This document shows, in pieces, positions 7,723 through 17,771 of a stretch of 23,759 bases of DNA; the first letter of the stretch is position 1; each line of letters begins with the position of its first letter. The DNA is from Rhizophagus sp. LPA8_4_AMF. Its lineage: Eukaryota > Glomeromycota > Glomeromycetes > Glomerales > Glomeraceae. The DNA lies in the NCBI GenBank assembly GCA_021464525.1, contig JADRCO010000992.1:1-23759 (forward strand), read 5' to 3'. The position numbers and the translations under genes were made by a program. The notes beneath the pieces were generated by a model. It ran no database searches. It worked only from the letters and a program-made list of their open reading frames with translations, and was not told the DNA's origin.

Positions 7723-8916
7723 TTATGTCTTGCTTTCACTGGGCGAACCTTTAATACTACCACGCCTTTTTAAACTTCTTCTCTTACTTAGTAGAATGGG
7801 TCCACCAGGACCATAACCTATGGCTTCTTTGTATTTAAATTCATTATCAGGATTATCTCCAAAATTAATTTCGACCGTACAAGGACTACTAGCGCCAATT
7901 GTAGGAAACCAAATATGCTTTATGTCGGTAAAAGCGTTACCCAAAAATTTTCCATTCTTAGTGAAGAAAACATCCCCACTATCAGAATAATACCCGCAAC
8001 CAATAGTGTCCTCAACTTCTGTCCAATCAGGTCCGTATTTAATACCAACATTATCATTAAATTTTTGACCGTTTATAGAATGATAACCAACAGAATATAA
8101 ATTTAAACCAGGTAATCTAAAATAAGGGTAAGGTTTAGTGGCTAAACCAATAGCAATATTAATATTGTAAGGATCCGTATATTTTAATATTGTCATTTCG
8201 TAATAATGTAATTTTCTATGTGGTGTTTTTTGAGGTTGTATAAACATCGTTTCAGAATATCTAATTTGTTCACCTTCTACAATAACTCCTTCACCTCCTT
8301 CAAAAACGGGCACAAAACAAGGAAAATTGGTTTGTATACTGGTATCCATATTATCTAAAAATTCAATAATTTCTCCTTCCCCATGAATTGAAACTTTTTG
8401 ATCTAATTTATCGGAATCCCATTTCCATGCTCTTGCTCCTCCAAAACTTTGTATCTCAGCAATTAATTGTGGAGGTGGTAATTCTTCTACAGGTGGATAA
8501 TTTCTTGTAAAAATTTTAGCTTCTTCTTCTAACATTGAAACACGAGTTGACTCGTATCTACTTTCACCTTCATCTGATTTCATTTTATTACTATAATGCC
8601 AAATACTCCAACCGCAACAAATAATTAAGGATAAAATTAAAATTAATATAAAAAGAATACATAAATTTGCACATTGTCGTTCTCCATTCGCTCCATATGT
8701 CCAAAATACCCATCGAGAACCTCCATTATCTTCTCTTTTTAATATTGCAAAAGTACCATTATAATTGCTTAATAATATTAATGAAACTAATAATTGAAAT
8801 ACAAATTTTTTATAAATATTATTTAATAGTATTGTTTTTAATTTCATGTTTTTGGAAATTTTGGAAAGCTTTTTTTTCTCTTTGAAAATACGTTTTTCAT
8901 TGATAATGTTAACCAT
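7723..8916 (-). CDS. SPRY-domain single-pass membrane protein, Ssh4/Ear1-like
   Basis: A 397-residue uninterrupted frame. The true start may be Met24 (8847), since MKLKTILLNNIYKKFVFQLL begins a typical signal peptide and a TATATAA at 8934-8940 sits only 18 bp before Met1. A dibasic KR at 60-61 follows the signal. Residues 69-88 (WVFWTYGANGERQCANLCIL) match the juxtamembrane motif of the neighbour at 6661; the membrane helix is about 86-106. The linker has YPPVEELPPPQ. The SPRY domain spans about 190-355 with hallmark stretches IGLATKPYPYFRLPG, YHSINGQKF, GCGYYSDSGDVFFTKNG and HIWFPTIGA. The tail is basic and Ser-rich (KRRSLKRRGSIKG). Yeast Ssh4 and Ear1 share this layout and recruit Rsp5 to membrane cargo through PY motifs; here no PPxY is present. 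Relative to the paralogue at 17772 there is an insertion of about 20 residues (near 209-228) in a SPRY loop. Confidence 0.85.
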   Translation of the reverse strand: MVNIINEKRIFKEKKKLSKISKNMKLKTILLNNIYKKFVFQLLVSLILLSNYNGTFAILKREDNGGSRWVFWTYGANGERQCANLCILFILILILSLIICCGWSIWHYSNKMKSDEGESRYESTRVSMLEEEAKIFTRNYPPVEELPPPQLIAEIQSFGGARAWKWDSDKLDQKVSIHGEGEIIEFLDNMDTSIQTNFPCFVPVFEGGEGVIVEGEQIRYSETMFIQPQKTPHRKLHYYEMTILKYTDPYNINIAIGLATKPYPYFRLPGLNLYSVGYHSINGQKFNDNVGIKYGPDWTEVEDTIGCGYYSDSGDVFFTKNGKFLGNAFTDIKHIWFPTIGASSPCTVEINFGDNPDNEFKYKEAIGYGPGGPILLSKRRSLKRRGSIKGSPSESKT

Positions 8917-8933
8917 ATCGTTTAAGTTTCATG

Positions 8934-8940
8934 TTATATA
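8934..8940 (-). promoter_or_regulatory. TATA-like box for the SPRY gene at 7723-8916
   Basis: TATATAA on the minus strand. Its closeness to the first ATG (18 bp) would put the transcription start downstream of Met1, supporting Met24 as the used start. A second, stronger-looking TATAAATA on the minus strand lies at about 9411-9418. Confidence 0.3.
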
Positions 8941-9479
8941 ATATGTACTTCATTCTTTTTTTTTGTAAATTATCGTGGCGAAAGAGCAATATGTCCCGTC
9001 AATGGTTATTACAATCTTCAACGTTACTGTACGTATTCACAAAAACATGAGCAGCCCCTGTGGCTTTCTAAATTATTGCAATGCACAGCCACCTTGATTC
9101 TAAACGCCTACTCAACCATGTCTTCATTTATAATTACATGTCAACATATGAATTGTTTCTTTTGCGACGAGTCTAAAATATAAAATAACTTTGCTTGTCT
9201 AATTATTTGTAAATTAATTTCGACATTCTATAAATATGATCGGTGATGATTATTTAGACTATTGAAACATTTGGGCGGGCATATGGACTAATGGACTACA
9301 GTATTAGACTCCAAACAATGGTAGCCAGCTATAATTTGGCGGTTACATGTGATTTCGAATAACGACTTCATTAAGTATTTCGACCATTGTAGCATTCATT
9401 TCAATAAACTCTATTTATACACATTTCAATCGTCAGAACTTTATTATTTATGTATTTTATTTATTTCGTTTTAATCATA
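8941..9479. other. Upstream region of the SPRY gene, no gene seen
   Basis: Mixed composition with somewhat GC-richer words near 9050-9120. No reading frame with protein-like character was found. It carries two TATA-like sequences: CTATAAATA on the plus strand at about 9230 and TATAAATA on the minus strand at about 9411-9418. Confidence 0.4.
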
Positions 9480-9733
9480 TTTCTAAAGATTTCCAAATAT
9501 CTTGTATCATTAAATCTTTTCAAGTTTTTTATCGAACTTTCAGTTCCTCAGAAAGCATCACGCAATTGGAATGGTGGATCAAAAACTTACCTTCATGGAA
9601 CGGACAAAGTCTTATTCCAGAGGAACCAAAAACGATACTGTACACCGACGCTTCGACCTCCGGCTGGGGCGTGTCCCGGGAAGATTGTGTAATACATGGA
9701 AGGTGGCTAAGGATGGAACAGCATATGATATAA
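9480..9733 (+). mobile_element. Retroelement RNase H remnant (DIRS/Ty3-like)
   Basis: The plus-strand frame through 9542-9733 reads SSSESITQLEWWIKNLPSWN, GQSLIPEEPKTI, then LYTDASTSGWGVSRED and a stop at 9731. TDAS-x-x-GWG is the first catalytic-aspartate block of reverse-transcriptase-associated RNase H, and the preceding LEWW...W block is typical of DIRS-type and related retroelements. The frame stays open upstream to about 9480, but similarity fades. Only this piece is left: no reverse transcriptase, integrase or recombinase is seen nearby. The coding part is clearly GC-richer (GGCTGGGGCGTGTCCCGGG) than its surroundings, as expected for a recently arrived or foreign-composition element. 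Confidence 0.7.
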
Positions 9734-10592
9734 TTATATGATCATTATTCATTTTTTCCAATTTGAAAGAACATGTTTGACCATAAATGCCAGTTTAGCT
9801 TGTTACTTGACTCTTCTAATAATTCCTTTATCTAAATATTAAGATTTACATCAATAAAAAATTAAAAAAATACATTTTTTTATATATAATATATTGGTGT
9901 ATACCTTCCCTGCAATGTTAAATCAGGTTCGTACATATGCTGCTCATCATCACTCTTAGTAATTACAGTGGTTGAATATGATTTCTATGATCCACTACTA
10001 TATTCTCTAAGCAAAACATATTTAGCAATTCATCTTTATAGGATCAAATTAATCCGTTTCTTTGTACCTTTAGTAGTTTAGTCGAATGATAGATATTAGG
10101 TATTATGGTATTTACTTTTTTGTTTAACAGAATTAACTAAATTTTTTGTCTTTTAACATATGCAGGACATGCAATATCCGATCTTTTAAATAATTGTCAA
10201 TTGTCATTTCCATTCCTTATTGAAGTCTTTTCATCATAATGTTCTTGCTAAAGCAATGAATTTGATATAATTGCCGGTTGATAACCTTATAATATTATAT
10301 AAATAATTATATTTAATATGCTGCCAATAAGATTTAACAACCATGGTTATTTTAAGCAATATGACTAATATTTCACTAACTGCCCATACCTGTAAAATCC
10401 ATTTGTCGTTAAAATACCAAGCAAATTTAAATTCGTATGCATTTATAGTAAAAGTACTAATAGTATATATTGATTTGAATGATTTGACTCCAATTGCTTG
10501 TTTTATCATTTATAATTTTTATTGTAACCACTTTTTATATGCTATATTTGAATTATAAGAGTATAAAAGTATAGAAATTTCAATATAATTTA
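9734..10592. other. AT-rich intergenic stretch, no gene seen
   Basis: There are overlapping short frames on both strands around 10234-10558, but neither shows domains or composition bias. The two are antisense to each other and neither is supported. Confidence 0.4.
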
Positions 10593-10905
10593 ATTAGATT
10601 TGTCTAATAGCCAAGGTTATGAGCCATATTATGATACCTTTTTCTTGGCTCAATTCTATTCTAATTGGCCTTATAGTTTTTTGGTTCGTTTTTGATTAGT
10701 TAACTTTTGCTTGATGCAGTATGGAATATCGATATGGTATGCCCGTCTTCCGAATGCTTGTCAGCAAAAATGGTTTCAGCTTTATATGTTTGTACGAAGA
10801 TCATCGGTTCATTCTTGAACATAAGAATAAACCTTGGAAATTGCAATATAATAATTTAATAAGATATCAAGATGTACAAAAACAGAATGATTCTTTATAC
10901 TAGTT
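10593..10905. repeat. Duplicated segment, copy 1
   Basis: It matches 12779-13040 in the same orientation. Shared blocks include ATTAGATTT..TCTAATAG, TTTTTCTTGGCTCAATTCTA, GGTTCGTTTTTGATTA and a block coding GAACATAAGAATAAA-type sequence, separated by diverged stretches. Copy 1 is about 2.19 kb from copy 2. Plus-strand translation gives MEYRYGMPVF...EHKNKPWKLQYNNLIRYQ in copy 1 and MEYWYASSNC...EHKNKSWILEYNKI in copy 2. They may be relics of one small coding exon, but I do not recognise it. Confidence 0.65.
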
Positions 10906-11363
10906 CCTGTCTGCTATGCTTCCATGTAGATCATTGCTCTAGTTCTGAATGTGTGTAGTGTATATCGGCGAAAGGAATATTTTTGAATCTTGGGTCGATA
11001 ATGTTGCGGATTAACATTGAACTCTGTGCTGTTTGTGAAAGACAAAATATATTGCTTTGGATTTGTGCAGCTAGTTTTTGATTCATTAGTAGTGTGTATT
11101 GATGATAAGAAAAGTACATTTTTACGATTAAATCACTTATATTATAACAGTAAAATTAATTAATTGCACAATTTGATGGCTCTTTTTATATACTTTTTTA
11201 TATGAAAATTATTCAAATAAATTTTATTAATATACATAATAAAATAAAACGAAATAAAAAATTTTTGATTTCTTTTATTAATATCTGATTTTTATATAAT
11301 AAAAATTAAGTCAATTAATAACTAATTGAGATTTAAACAATATTAATGTAAATACCCTCAAAA
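10906..11363. other. Spacer between duplicated segment and kinase relic
   Basis: No gene is supported. A short block at about 11100-11140 (gataag-AAAGTACATTTTTACGATTA) has a counterpart at about 13072-13105 in copy 2, so the duplication extends through this spacer, with extra sequence here. Confidence 0.4.
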
Positions 11364-12350
11364 TCAATATTTAAATTGATTAAATTGGGATTCTGGAAGA
11401 TCTGTAAAATCTAAAGGTCTATTTGTATAAACTGCTTGAGGAATATGTAGTATATGAGAGTACATTAGCATTTGATAGAAGTGCAGGCAAATCCTTATTA
11501 ATTTCATCTGCTTATTAACTTGTATACAGCTCTCGGCATTTTCCTTATAAATAATCTCTCTCTCATAACCCATAAATAAACACCCCATATCACCTATATT
11601 AGGTCGTTTTAGGGCATCATCCCAACATTGATAAAATTAATTGAGGAATTTTATAACTAGACTTTGGTCTAATATCATGATAAGGGATAATCCCGTACAG
11701 ATTTCATATGCAATGGTTCCGCCCTTGGATATATTCTTTTCCTCTTAAAATTTCAGGTGCTACATAAGGTAAATATCGTTATTTTGAGCATTAATTGGTC
11801 GACATAATCCCAAATCAGTTAACATAAGTCATTTGATTAATATCAACTATTATATTCCAGAATGAAAATCGCGATGAATTAATACCTCAGTGAAGTAAAA
11901 CTCTTATCTAGATACTGACTTAAACTACCACTCATCCCACAATCAATTATCATAATATATTCATTTATTTCTGGATTTTTGGTAATACCATAGCAGCGAT
12001 TCACTCTGATATTCTCATTATCATTCGCAATAATAATTCAACCTGAAAAAATTTTACGTTAGAACACTTAAAATGCTAATACAATCAAAATTAGGAAAAA
12101 AAGGATCTTTACTTCTTAAAAATTCGTCGTGAGTTATGTAAATATTTCAAACAACACTTCTATCATAGGTCATCCAATTATTGTTTTCATAATTCCAATA
12201 TATCTAATATAGGTCCACAAAATGCTTTATAGACAGTTCCAAAATCTGCCTTGGCCAAATATTTGACTTTCTCTATAATTTCATGACGAGTGTTATAACG
12301 CTTTTATGAATAAAATTATCAACTACAGGATTTCTACTAGTCCAATTTTC
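11364..12350 (-). pseudogene. TKL-type protein kinase pseudogene
   Basis: On the minus strand, fragments appear in kinase order in changing frames: NPVVDNFIHK (near 12330), VKYLAKADFGTVYKAFCGP (near 12255; a degraded glycine loop), RCYGITKNPEINEYIMIIDC (hinge side), GSLSQYLDKSFTSLR, IHRDFHSG (catalytic loop, near 11870), LTDLGLCRPIN (activation-segment DLG, near 11810), YVAPEILRGKEY (near 11750), RPKSSYKIPQLIL, and the C-terminal tail QAVYTNRPLDFTDLPES. This is the standard layout of the expanded Rhizophagus kinase family as I remember it. Many stops and frameshifts, a damaged glycine loop, missing helix regions and a lost catalytic-loop Asn show that it is dead. The last 74 codons (11588-11364) remain open. 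Confidence 0.8.
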
Positions 12351-12778
12351 AGAAACTTGTTAAAATCGTTTTAGATTTTAGAATAACATGGCCGACATCA
12401 AACATAATTGTTAGGTTGTTTAATAACCCAAAGTTTTTATAACGTTCTTTATTTATTTAATATTAGTTTATCCACTAACAATTCTTGTTCTTCGGTTAAG
12501 CGGGAAACGGGTGAAATCTTCTATTTGTCCATATACATCTTTTAATTCTAGATTCATTTCGTGTTTAAAAAAAAAAAATCGAGTTATCAACTTATCATAT
12601 CACGTATGTTTCACAAGTATATATTTGGAATTTATCAACCGCTTTATAATTCGTGTATACTTTGTATATTAATTATAGAATTCCATAAATAAATATATTT
12701 TTCGTTTTGGATCGTTTTAAAGGGTGAAGGGTCTACATATCAACAATAAATATGATCTAAAGACACAAAAGGTTTATA
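12351..12778. other. Upstream remnant of the kinase relic
   Basis: It includes a (poly-A) stretch at about 12569 and no recognisable coding blocks. It separates the kinase relic from the second copy of the duplicated segment. Confidence 0.35.
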
Positions 12779-13040
12779 ATTAGATTTATCTAATAGTCAA
12801 AGATTTACGAGCCGTAATATGATATCTTTTTCTTGGCTCAATTCTATTCCAATTGTGGTTCGTTTTTGATTATTTAACTTTTATTTGACGCAATATGGAA
12901 TATTGGTATGCTTCTTCCAACTGCTTTTCCAGCAAAATAAATGATCCTCGTTTCATCTCTTGGCCTGAGCATAAGAATAAATCTTGGATACTGGAATATA
13001 ATAAGATATCAAGATCACAGATCATCCAGGAGAGTACAAG
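12779..13040. repeat. Duplicated segment, copy 2
   Basis: Same orientation as copy 1 (10593-10905), with which it shares ordered blocks. It differs by several small insertions and deletions, so the duplication is not recent. The short frames on both strands here (12870-13110) lie inside this repeat and show no domain. Confidence 0.65.
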
Positions 13041-13125
13041 CTCCAATTCCAATTTGTTTTTAGTGTCATTGAAGATGATAGTACATTTTAAGATGATTAA
13101 ATCATATTAATATATACAGTATATT

Positions 13126-13197
13126 GGATTCTGGAAGATCTGTAAAATTTGTGCAATCTGTTTGAGGATGTGTGGTATATGAGAGTATATTAGTAAT
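13126..13197 (-). pseudogene. Second kinase C-terminal relic
   Basis: Minus-strand translation gives SYTTHPQTDCTNFTDLPES, equivalent to the C-terminal tail of the kinase relic at 11364-12350 (HILHIPQAVYTNRPLDFTDLPES region). At the DNA level GGATTCTGGAAGATCTGTAA is identical in both. Only about 70 bp of the tail remain; no kinase body follows to the right. Together with the duplicated segment, this marks a second, almost entirely lost kinase copy. Confidence 0.65.
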
Positions 13198-14395
13198 TGA
13201 TTGCAATGTAATATTTGATAATAATGCTGTTTTATAATGAAATTCTTGGTTATTACACTATAGTAAAGATTAAATTTATTAATAAAAATTAGCTTTACTT
13301 TTTAAGGCTAAATTATAAAAACAAATAACTAATAATAATATTCAATTTTATTATTATTAAGTTTACTATAAACTTTATCAGTTATTCAATTATATATGCA
13401 GAAAAAAGAAGTAAATCTAGTTTCACAAACAATATAGAAACTATCAATATGTCCCGAAAAGTCACTGCAGATCATTTATCAATATGCAAATAATTAATAT
13501 TCGATATTAATAAATAATCATAAATTATTGTTTTAATTAATTACTGTAAAAGTCACGTTTCTCCCGCGGGCGAATCAGGTGATTTGTTCCCCGAAACTTA
13601 TGCAGTCGTCAATGTACTTTGAAACAAGTTTATAGCTGATGCAGGCATTATTTAATGGACCAACTATAATTGTCAATTAAAGACTGAATCCCAATGAAAG
13701 CTTTTAAGCCCAGTTTCTATTTTTCAACCTTTAAAGCTGAACTTGTGTATCAGCCATTTAAAGTTAACTATATATCTATAATAATTCGACTCAAATTCTA
13801 GAATAAAGAATCATATAAATTACAGATGAAACTAAGGTTCTTTTACATACTTAGTAATTCGTAACACATATTACATGAACTTTTGTGCGTCTAAAACTTG
13901 ATTTAAAACTGGTAATTTATTTGTGTAAATTATTAATCAAAAAATTTATGTTAAATTTTCTTTTTATGGTCAATTAATTTTTATTACAACAATCGCATGA
14001 ATTTATATATATATATATAATGAACTATAAAATTAAATATTTTTCCTTGTATGAAATTTAATTTTTTTTTTTTTTTCCGTAAAATATTTTTGTTTACCGC
14101 CTTTAGCATTCATTCTTAATTCGAATATAATCGATTATAGCATTTTAACTGTTTCTTTTACGCATATTTTTCTCAATACAAAAAGTAATATTTATAATTG
14201 AAAAATTGATTTTTTCAAATTTAATAAATAAAAAAAAAAGCATATTTTGTCATTTTCAAAATAAAAACTGATCAATTAATTTTATTTAAATCTATTAGGT
14301 AAAGTCATGTATATTTAAATTATAATTTATTTTGTATGTTAATTAATTTTGTTTTTTTTATCAAATTTGAACACAGATTTTTCTACAAAATATTT
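13198..14395. other. AT-rich intergenic region upstream of the OSBP gene
   Basis: No gene is supported. It holds a short GC-richer island at 13562-13580 (CTCCCGCGGGCGAATC), an (AT)n microsatellite at about 14005-14022 and several poly-A or poly-T runs. The stretch just before 14396 is open in frame but Phe/Ile-rich and reads as leader rather than protein. Confidence 0.4.
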
Positions 14396-16220
14396 ATGGC
14401 AGCAAATTCGACATTAACATTAGATTCAGTTGTTTCTTCAGATTATGAATCGTCTAAAGATTCATCAAGAAGTTCTAAAGACGAAACTATGACAATTTCG
14501 ACAGAAAATACATCATTATCAACATTAGAAATGGATCTAGATTCAACTGAAATAAATAGTAAAACTCTTGATCATCTTATTTCTGAGAGACATAGAAGGA
14601 TAACAACTTCTCTTCATCTTGAGGAAAATGATTATGATGAACATCAGAGTAAATTCAAAACTTTATCCGGTTTATTAAAAAATTTTATTGGAGTAAAAGA
14701 TATCGTTTCTTTGTATGTATCATTTTTTGATGATGAAATTTGTCATTATTAATTAGAATCTTAACGCTAATTTTAATAATTTTTAGACGTATTTCACTTC
14801 CTGCACAGCTTCTTGAACCTATTGGAAATTTGGAATATTGGAATTATAATGATAGACCAGATTATTTTGTTTGGTAATTGTTTGCTGAGGTTTCATTTTC
14901 TCAAATATTATGATTATGCTAATTTTTCTTTAATTTGATTGATTCTTTTAGCATTGGAGATTCAGATGATCCATTAGAAAGAATGCTTGCATCAATTCGT
15001 TGGTGGTTTTCCAAAGACTTAAAATATGTGGTTAGTTATCATTTATCATATTTTTATTTTTCTTCCTTCTTCGTTTGATGCAAATTTTTACTCTCTTCAA
15101 ATTTTAATAGAAAGGAAAATTGGTAAAACCATATAATTCAATTCTTGGTGAACAATTTTCATGTCATTGGGATGTAACTTCTCCAAATTTTGATAATAAA
15201 GGAAATTTTATTGATGATAGAGAATCAAATTTATCAGGAATATCAAATGGGAAACAAAAATATCGAGTAACTTGCATAAATGAACAAATTTCTCATCATC
15301 CTCCTGTATCAGCATTTCATTATCAATGTGAGGAGAAAGGTGTTTCAGCTTACGGAATTGATCAAATTTATGCTAAATTTACTGGAACTTCTGTTAAAAT
15401 TAGTCCAGGAGAACAAAATAAAGGAATTTATATTAATTTAGCTAAAAGAGATAATGAAGAATATTTATTTACACATCCTGTTGCTTTGATACAAGGATGG
15501 TTAAAAGCTTCATTATATATTGCAGTAGGTGAATCTTGTATTGTTACATGTCCTAAAACTAAGTTAAAGACGATTCTCGAATACAAAGAAGAGGTATGAA
15601 ATATTAAATATAATTTCATTCACATTCTCGCATAATTAAGTTTAATCCGTGAAAGTTGATCGAAAAAATTTTTATATTTTAGAAATGGCTTGGTAAACCA
15701 AAGTTTGCTATGGAAGGAAAAATTTTCAAGTATGATCCGAAGAATGATGATATTAATAAATTAAAAAATGTTAATGATCATAATGTCGTTGCTGAAATTA
15801 CTGGAAACTGGAGAGGTCAAGTACATGTAACAAAACGTGATACCAAAGTAAGTAGTAGTATTTTAGCAAATCACATATCATTATGCATAAATATCTTACT
15901 TTAAACTCTCTTAATTTGATTAGGTGTCCCGATTATTACTTGACATGGAAAAGTTGGAAGCTATTCCAAAGCAAGTAAAACCAATTTCTCAGCAAGGTCC
16001 ACTTGAATCAAGAAAAATTTGGCAACCCGTTAGTTCTGCTTTATTCTCAAAAGATTATGCTAAAGCAACAAAAGAAAAGCAGATCATTGAAGAAAGGCAA
16101 AGACAAAAGGCAAGCGAAAGGAAAGTCAATAAACAAGAATTTATTAGTGTTTTCTTTAAATTACCAGTTATCAATGGTAAACCTGAATTAAAATCCGCTG
16201 GTATTAATGCTTTAAAATGA
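14396..16220 (+). CDS. Oxysterol-binding protein-related (short ORP/Osh)
   Basis: Six exons: 14396-14712, 14787-14873, 14952-15030, 15111-15593, 15683-15847 and 15924-16220. All introns are GT-AG, 74-89 bp, phases consistent; the product is 475 residues. ATG 14396 (MAANSTLTLDSV) is preferred over the in-frame ATG at 14336, whose extension is unlike protein. Residues 1-90 are Ser/Asp-rich and likely disordered. The ORD follows: LKNFIGVKDIVSLRISLPAQ, LEPIGNLEYWNY, then KPYNSILGEQF and the family signature EQISHHPP (219-226). The paired His 223-224 contacts the PI4P phosphate in Osh/ORP structures. GNWRGQV and the C-terminal charged helix (EERQRQKASERK) are also typical. No PH, ankyrin or FFAT motif is seen, so it is a short cytosolic lipid-transfer protein exchanging sterol or phosphatidylserine for PI4P between ER and other membranes. 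It resembles the ascomycete LLEPIPNLEYW-type ORPs more than Kes1. All key motifs are intact. Confidence 0.95.
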
Positions 16221-16703
16221 GATTTATTTATTAATTAGGATAGACTTGTTTTTTTTTACGAATTATATATTAGAGTTTACTACAATGATATCATAATATA
16301 TAGCATTATTTTTATAAAATTTAGTTATGGATTATATTACTCTTTTTTAATGGAATCATATAAACACAATATATTTATTAAAAAAAAAAAAGTATTACTG
16401 GAAAATCTATTTAATAGATTATTTTTAAATTGTTTTTCATTTGAATTTTTACATTTTTTACTAGGTAGGAACTATAAAGTAAATTTAAAATTATAAAGAT
16501 AATATTTAAAAAATTCTTATAGAAAATATTTAGATAATTAATTAGTAACAATTATTGTAAATATTTCTCATTTTAAAATATTTTTTTTTAAGTATAAAAG
16601 AAAAAAAAATAATATTAGTTATAAAAGTAAATTAACTTATATATAATTTTCATATTTAACTTTACAAATACTATATAAAAAATATAAAATATAAAATACT
16701 TAA
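16221..16703. other. Extremely AT-rich 3' flank of the OSBP gene
   Basis: Nearly pure A/T with poly-A and poly-T runs (for example 16379-16391). I see no coding sequence. It merges into the tandem repeat that follows. Confidence 0.5.
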
Positions 16704-16704
16704 T

Positions 16705-17106
16705 ATGTACCTTTATTTAAATAAAATTTTTAAATAACTAAATATTATTAAAAATTATGATATAAATGAATAAAAATATTTAAAAATTAAATTTATATAT
16801 TATAAAGTATAAATTAACTAAATTCTTTATTTAAAATAATATTAAAAGGTATTATGTACCTTTATTTAAATAAAATTTTTAAATAACTAAATATTATTAA
16901 AAATTATGATATAAATGAATAAAAATATTTAAAAATTAAATTTATATATTATAAAGTATAAATTAACTAAATTCTTTATTTAAAATAATATTAAAAGGTA
17001 TTATGTACCTTTATTTAAATAAAATTTTTAAATAACTAAATATTATTAAAAATTATGATATAAATGAATAAAAATATTTAAAAATTAAATTTATATATTA
17101 TAAAGT
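16705..17106. repeat. 149-bp tandem repeat, about 2.7 copies
   Basis: Units start at ATGTACCTTTATTTAAATAA at 16705, 16854 and 17003, exactly 149 bp apart. The third copy stops matching at about 17106. By eye the copies show no differences over the shared length, so the array is recent (or collapsed or extended by assembly). Each unit is almost entirely A/T, with no coding capacity. Confidence 0.9.
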
Positions 17107-17771
17107 TACAATTAAGATTTAAGATGAAATTCATTTTTACTATTAAACTGAAATTTTACTAAAAATTTATATCTTAATAAAAATTATATAAATTAAAATA
17201 AAAATTATTCTTGTAAATTAATTTTAAATTAATCTCTAGTGAATATAAAATTAATTCTTTAATAATAACAATAAAATATTAAAATTTAAATATTTCAACT
17301 AAAATTTATATATAAATTATTTAAATATAAATTTCCAAAAAAGTAAATTTTCTATACTAACTATTTAATATTAAGCAGAATTTGTTAAATATAGTTAAAA
17401 TTGATATTTAAATTAAAATTTGCAAAATAAACAAAAATATATATATATGTATATATTATATATTTTTTTTAAAATTATATTTATTAAGATTTTTTTATAT
17501 AATTTTTTTCTATAAGATTATGTTATATGTATATAAAGATCCTATAAATTATAAAAAAGTATTAAAATATAAAATAATGTAATAATAAATATTTAATGCT
17601 AATTTATTAATATTTTGTAAAAATTTAAAATTACTGTTATATAATTTATAAATATGATAATAACTATTATTTTTTTTTAAATTAATCAAATAAATATTAT
17701 TATATTACTTTTTAAATTATTATTTGTAAAAACTAATATTACAACATTATTTATCATTTTTTTAAGGAAGT
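17107..17771. other. Extremely AT-rich gene-free stretch
   Basis: A/T-only sequence with an (AT)n run near 17438-17460 and no protein-like frame. The right end is the 3' region of the minus-strand SPRY gene. Confidence 0.5.

Noticed and set aside
7915-8885. Plus-strand ORFs across the SPRY gene
   Set aside because: Antisense shadows; the minus-strand frame carries the full signal, membrane and SPRY layout.
10234-10558. Two antisense-overlapping short ORFs
   Set aside because: No motifs, no plausible start context, and similar length on both strands as expected by chance.
14336-14395. Upstream in-frame ATG of the OSBP gene
   Set aside because: The added 20 residues are Phe/Ile/Lys-rich as expected from T-rich leader DNA, and MAANSTLTL is the more usual kind of start; not fully excluded.
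16705-17106. CRISPR-like or long terminal repeat interpretation of the 149-bp repeats
   Set aside because: Units are directly adjacent without spacers, are A/T only, and have no flanking coding domains.
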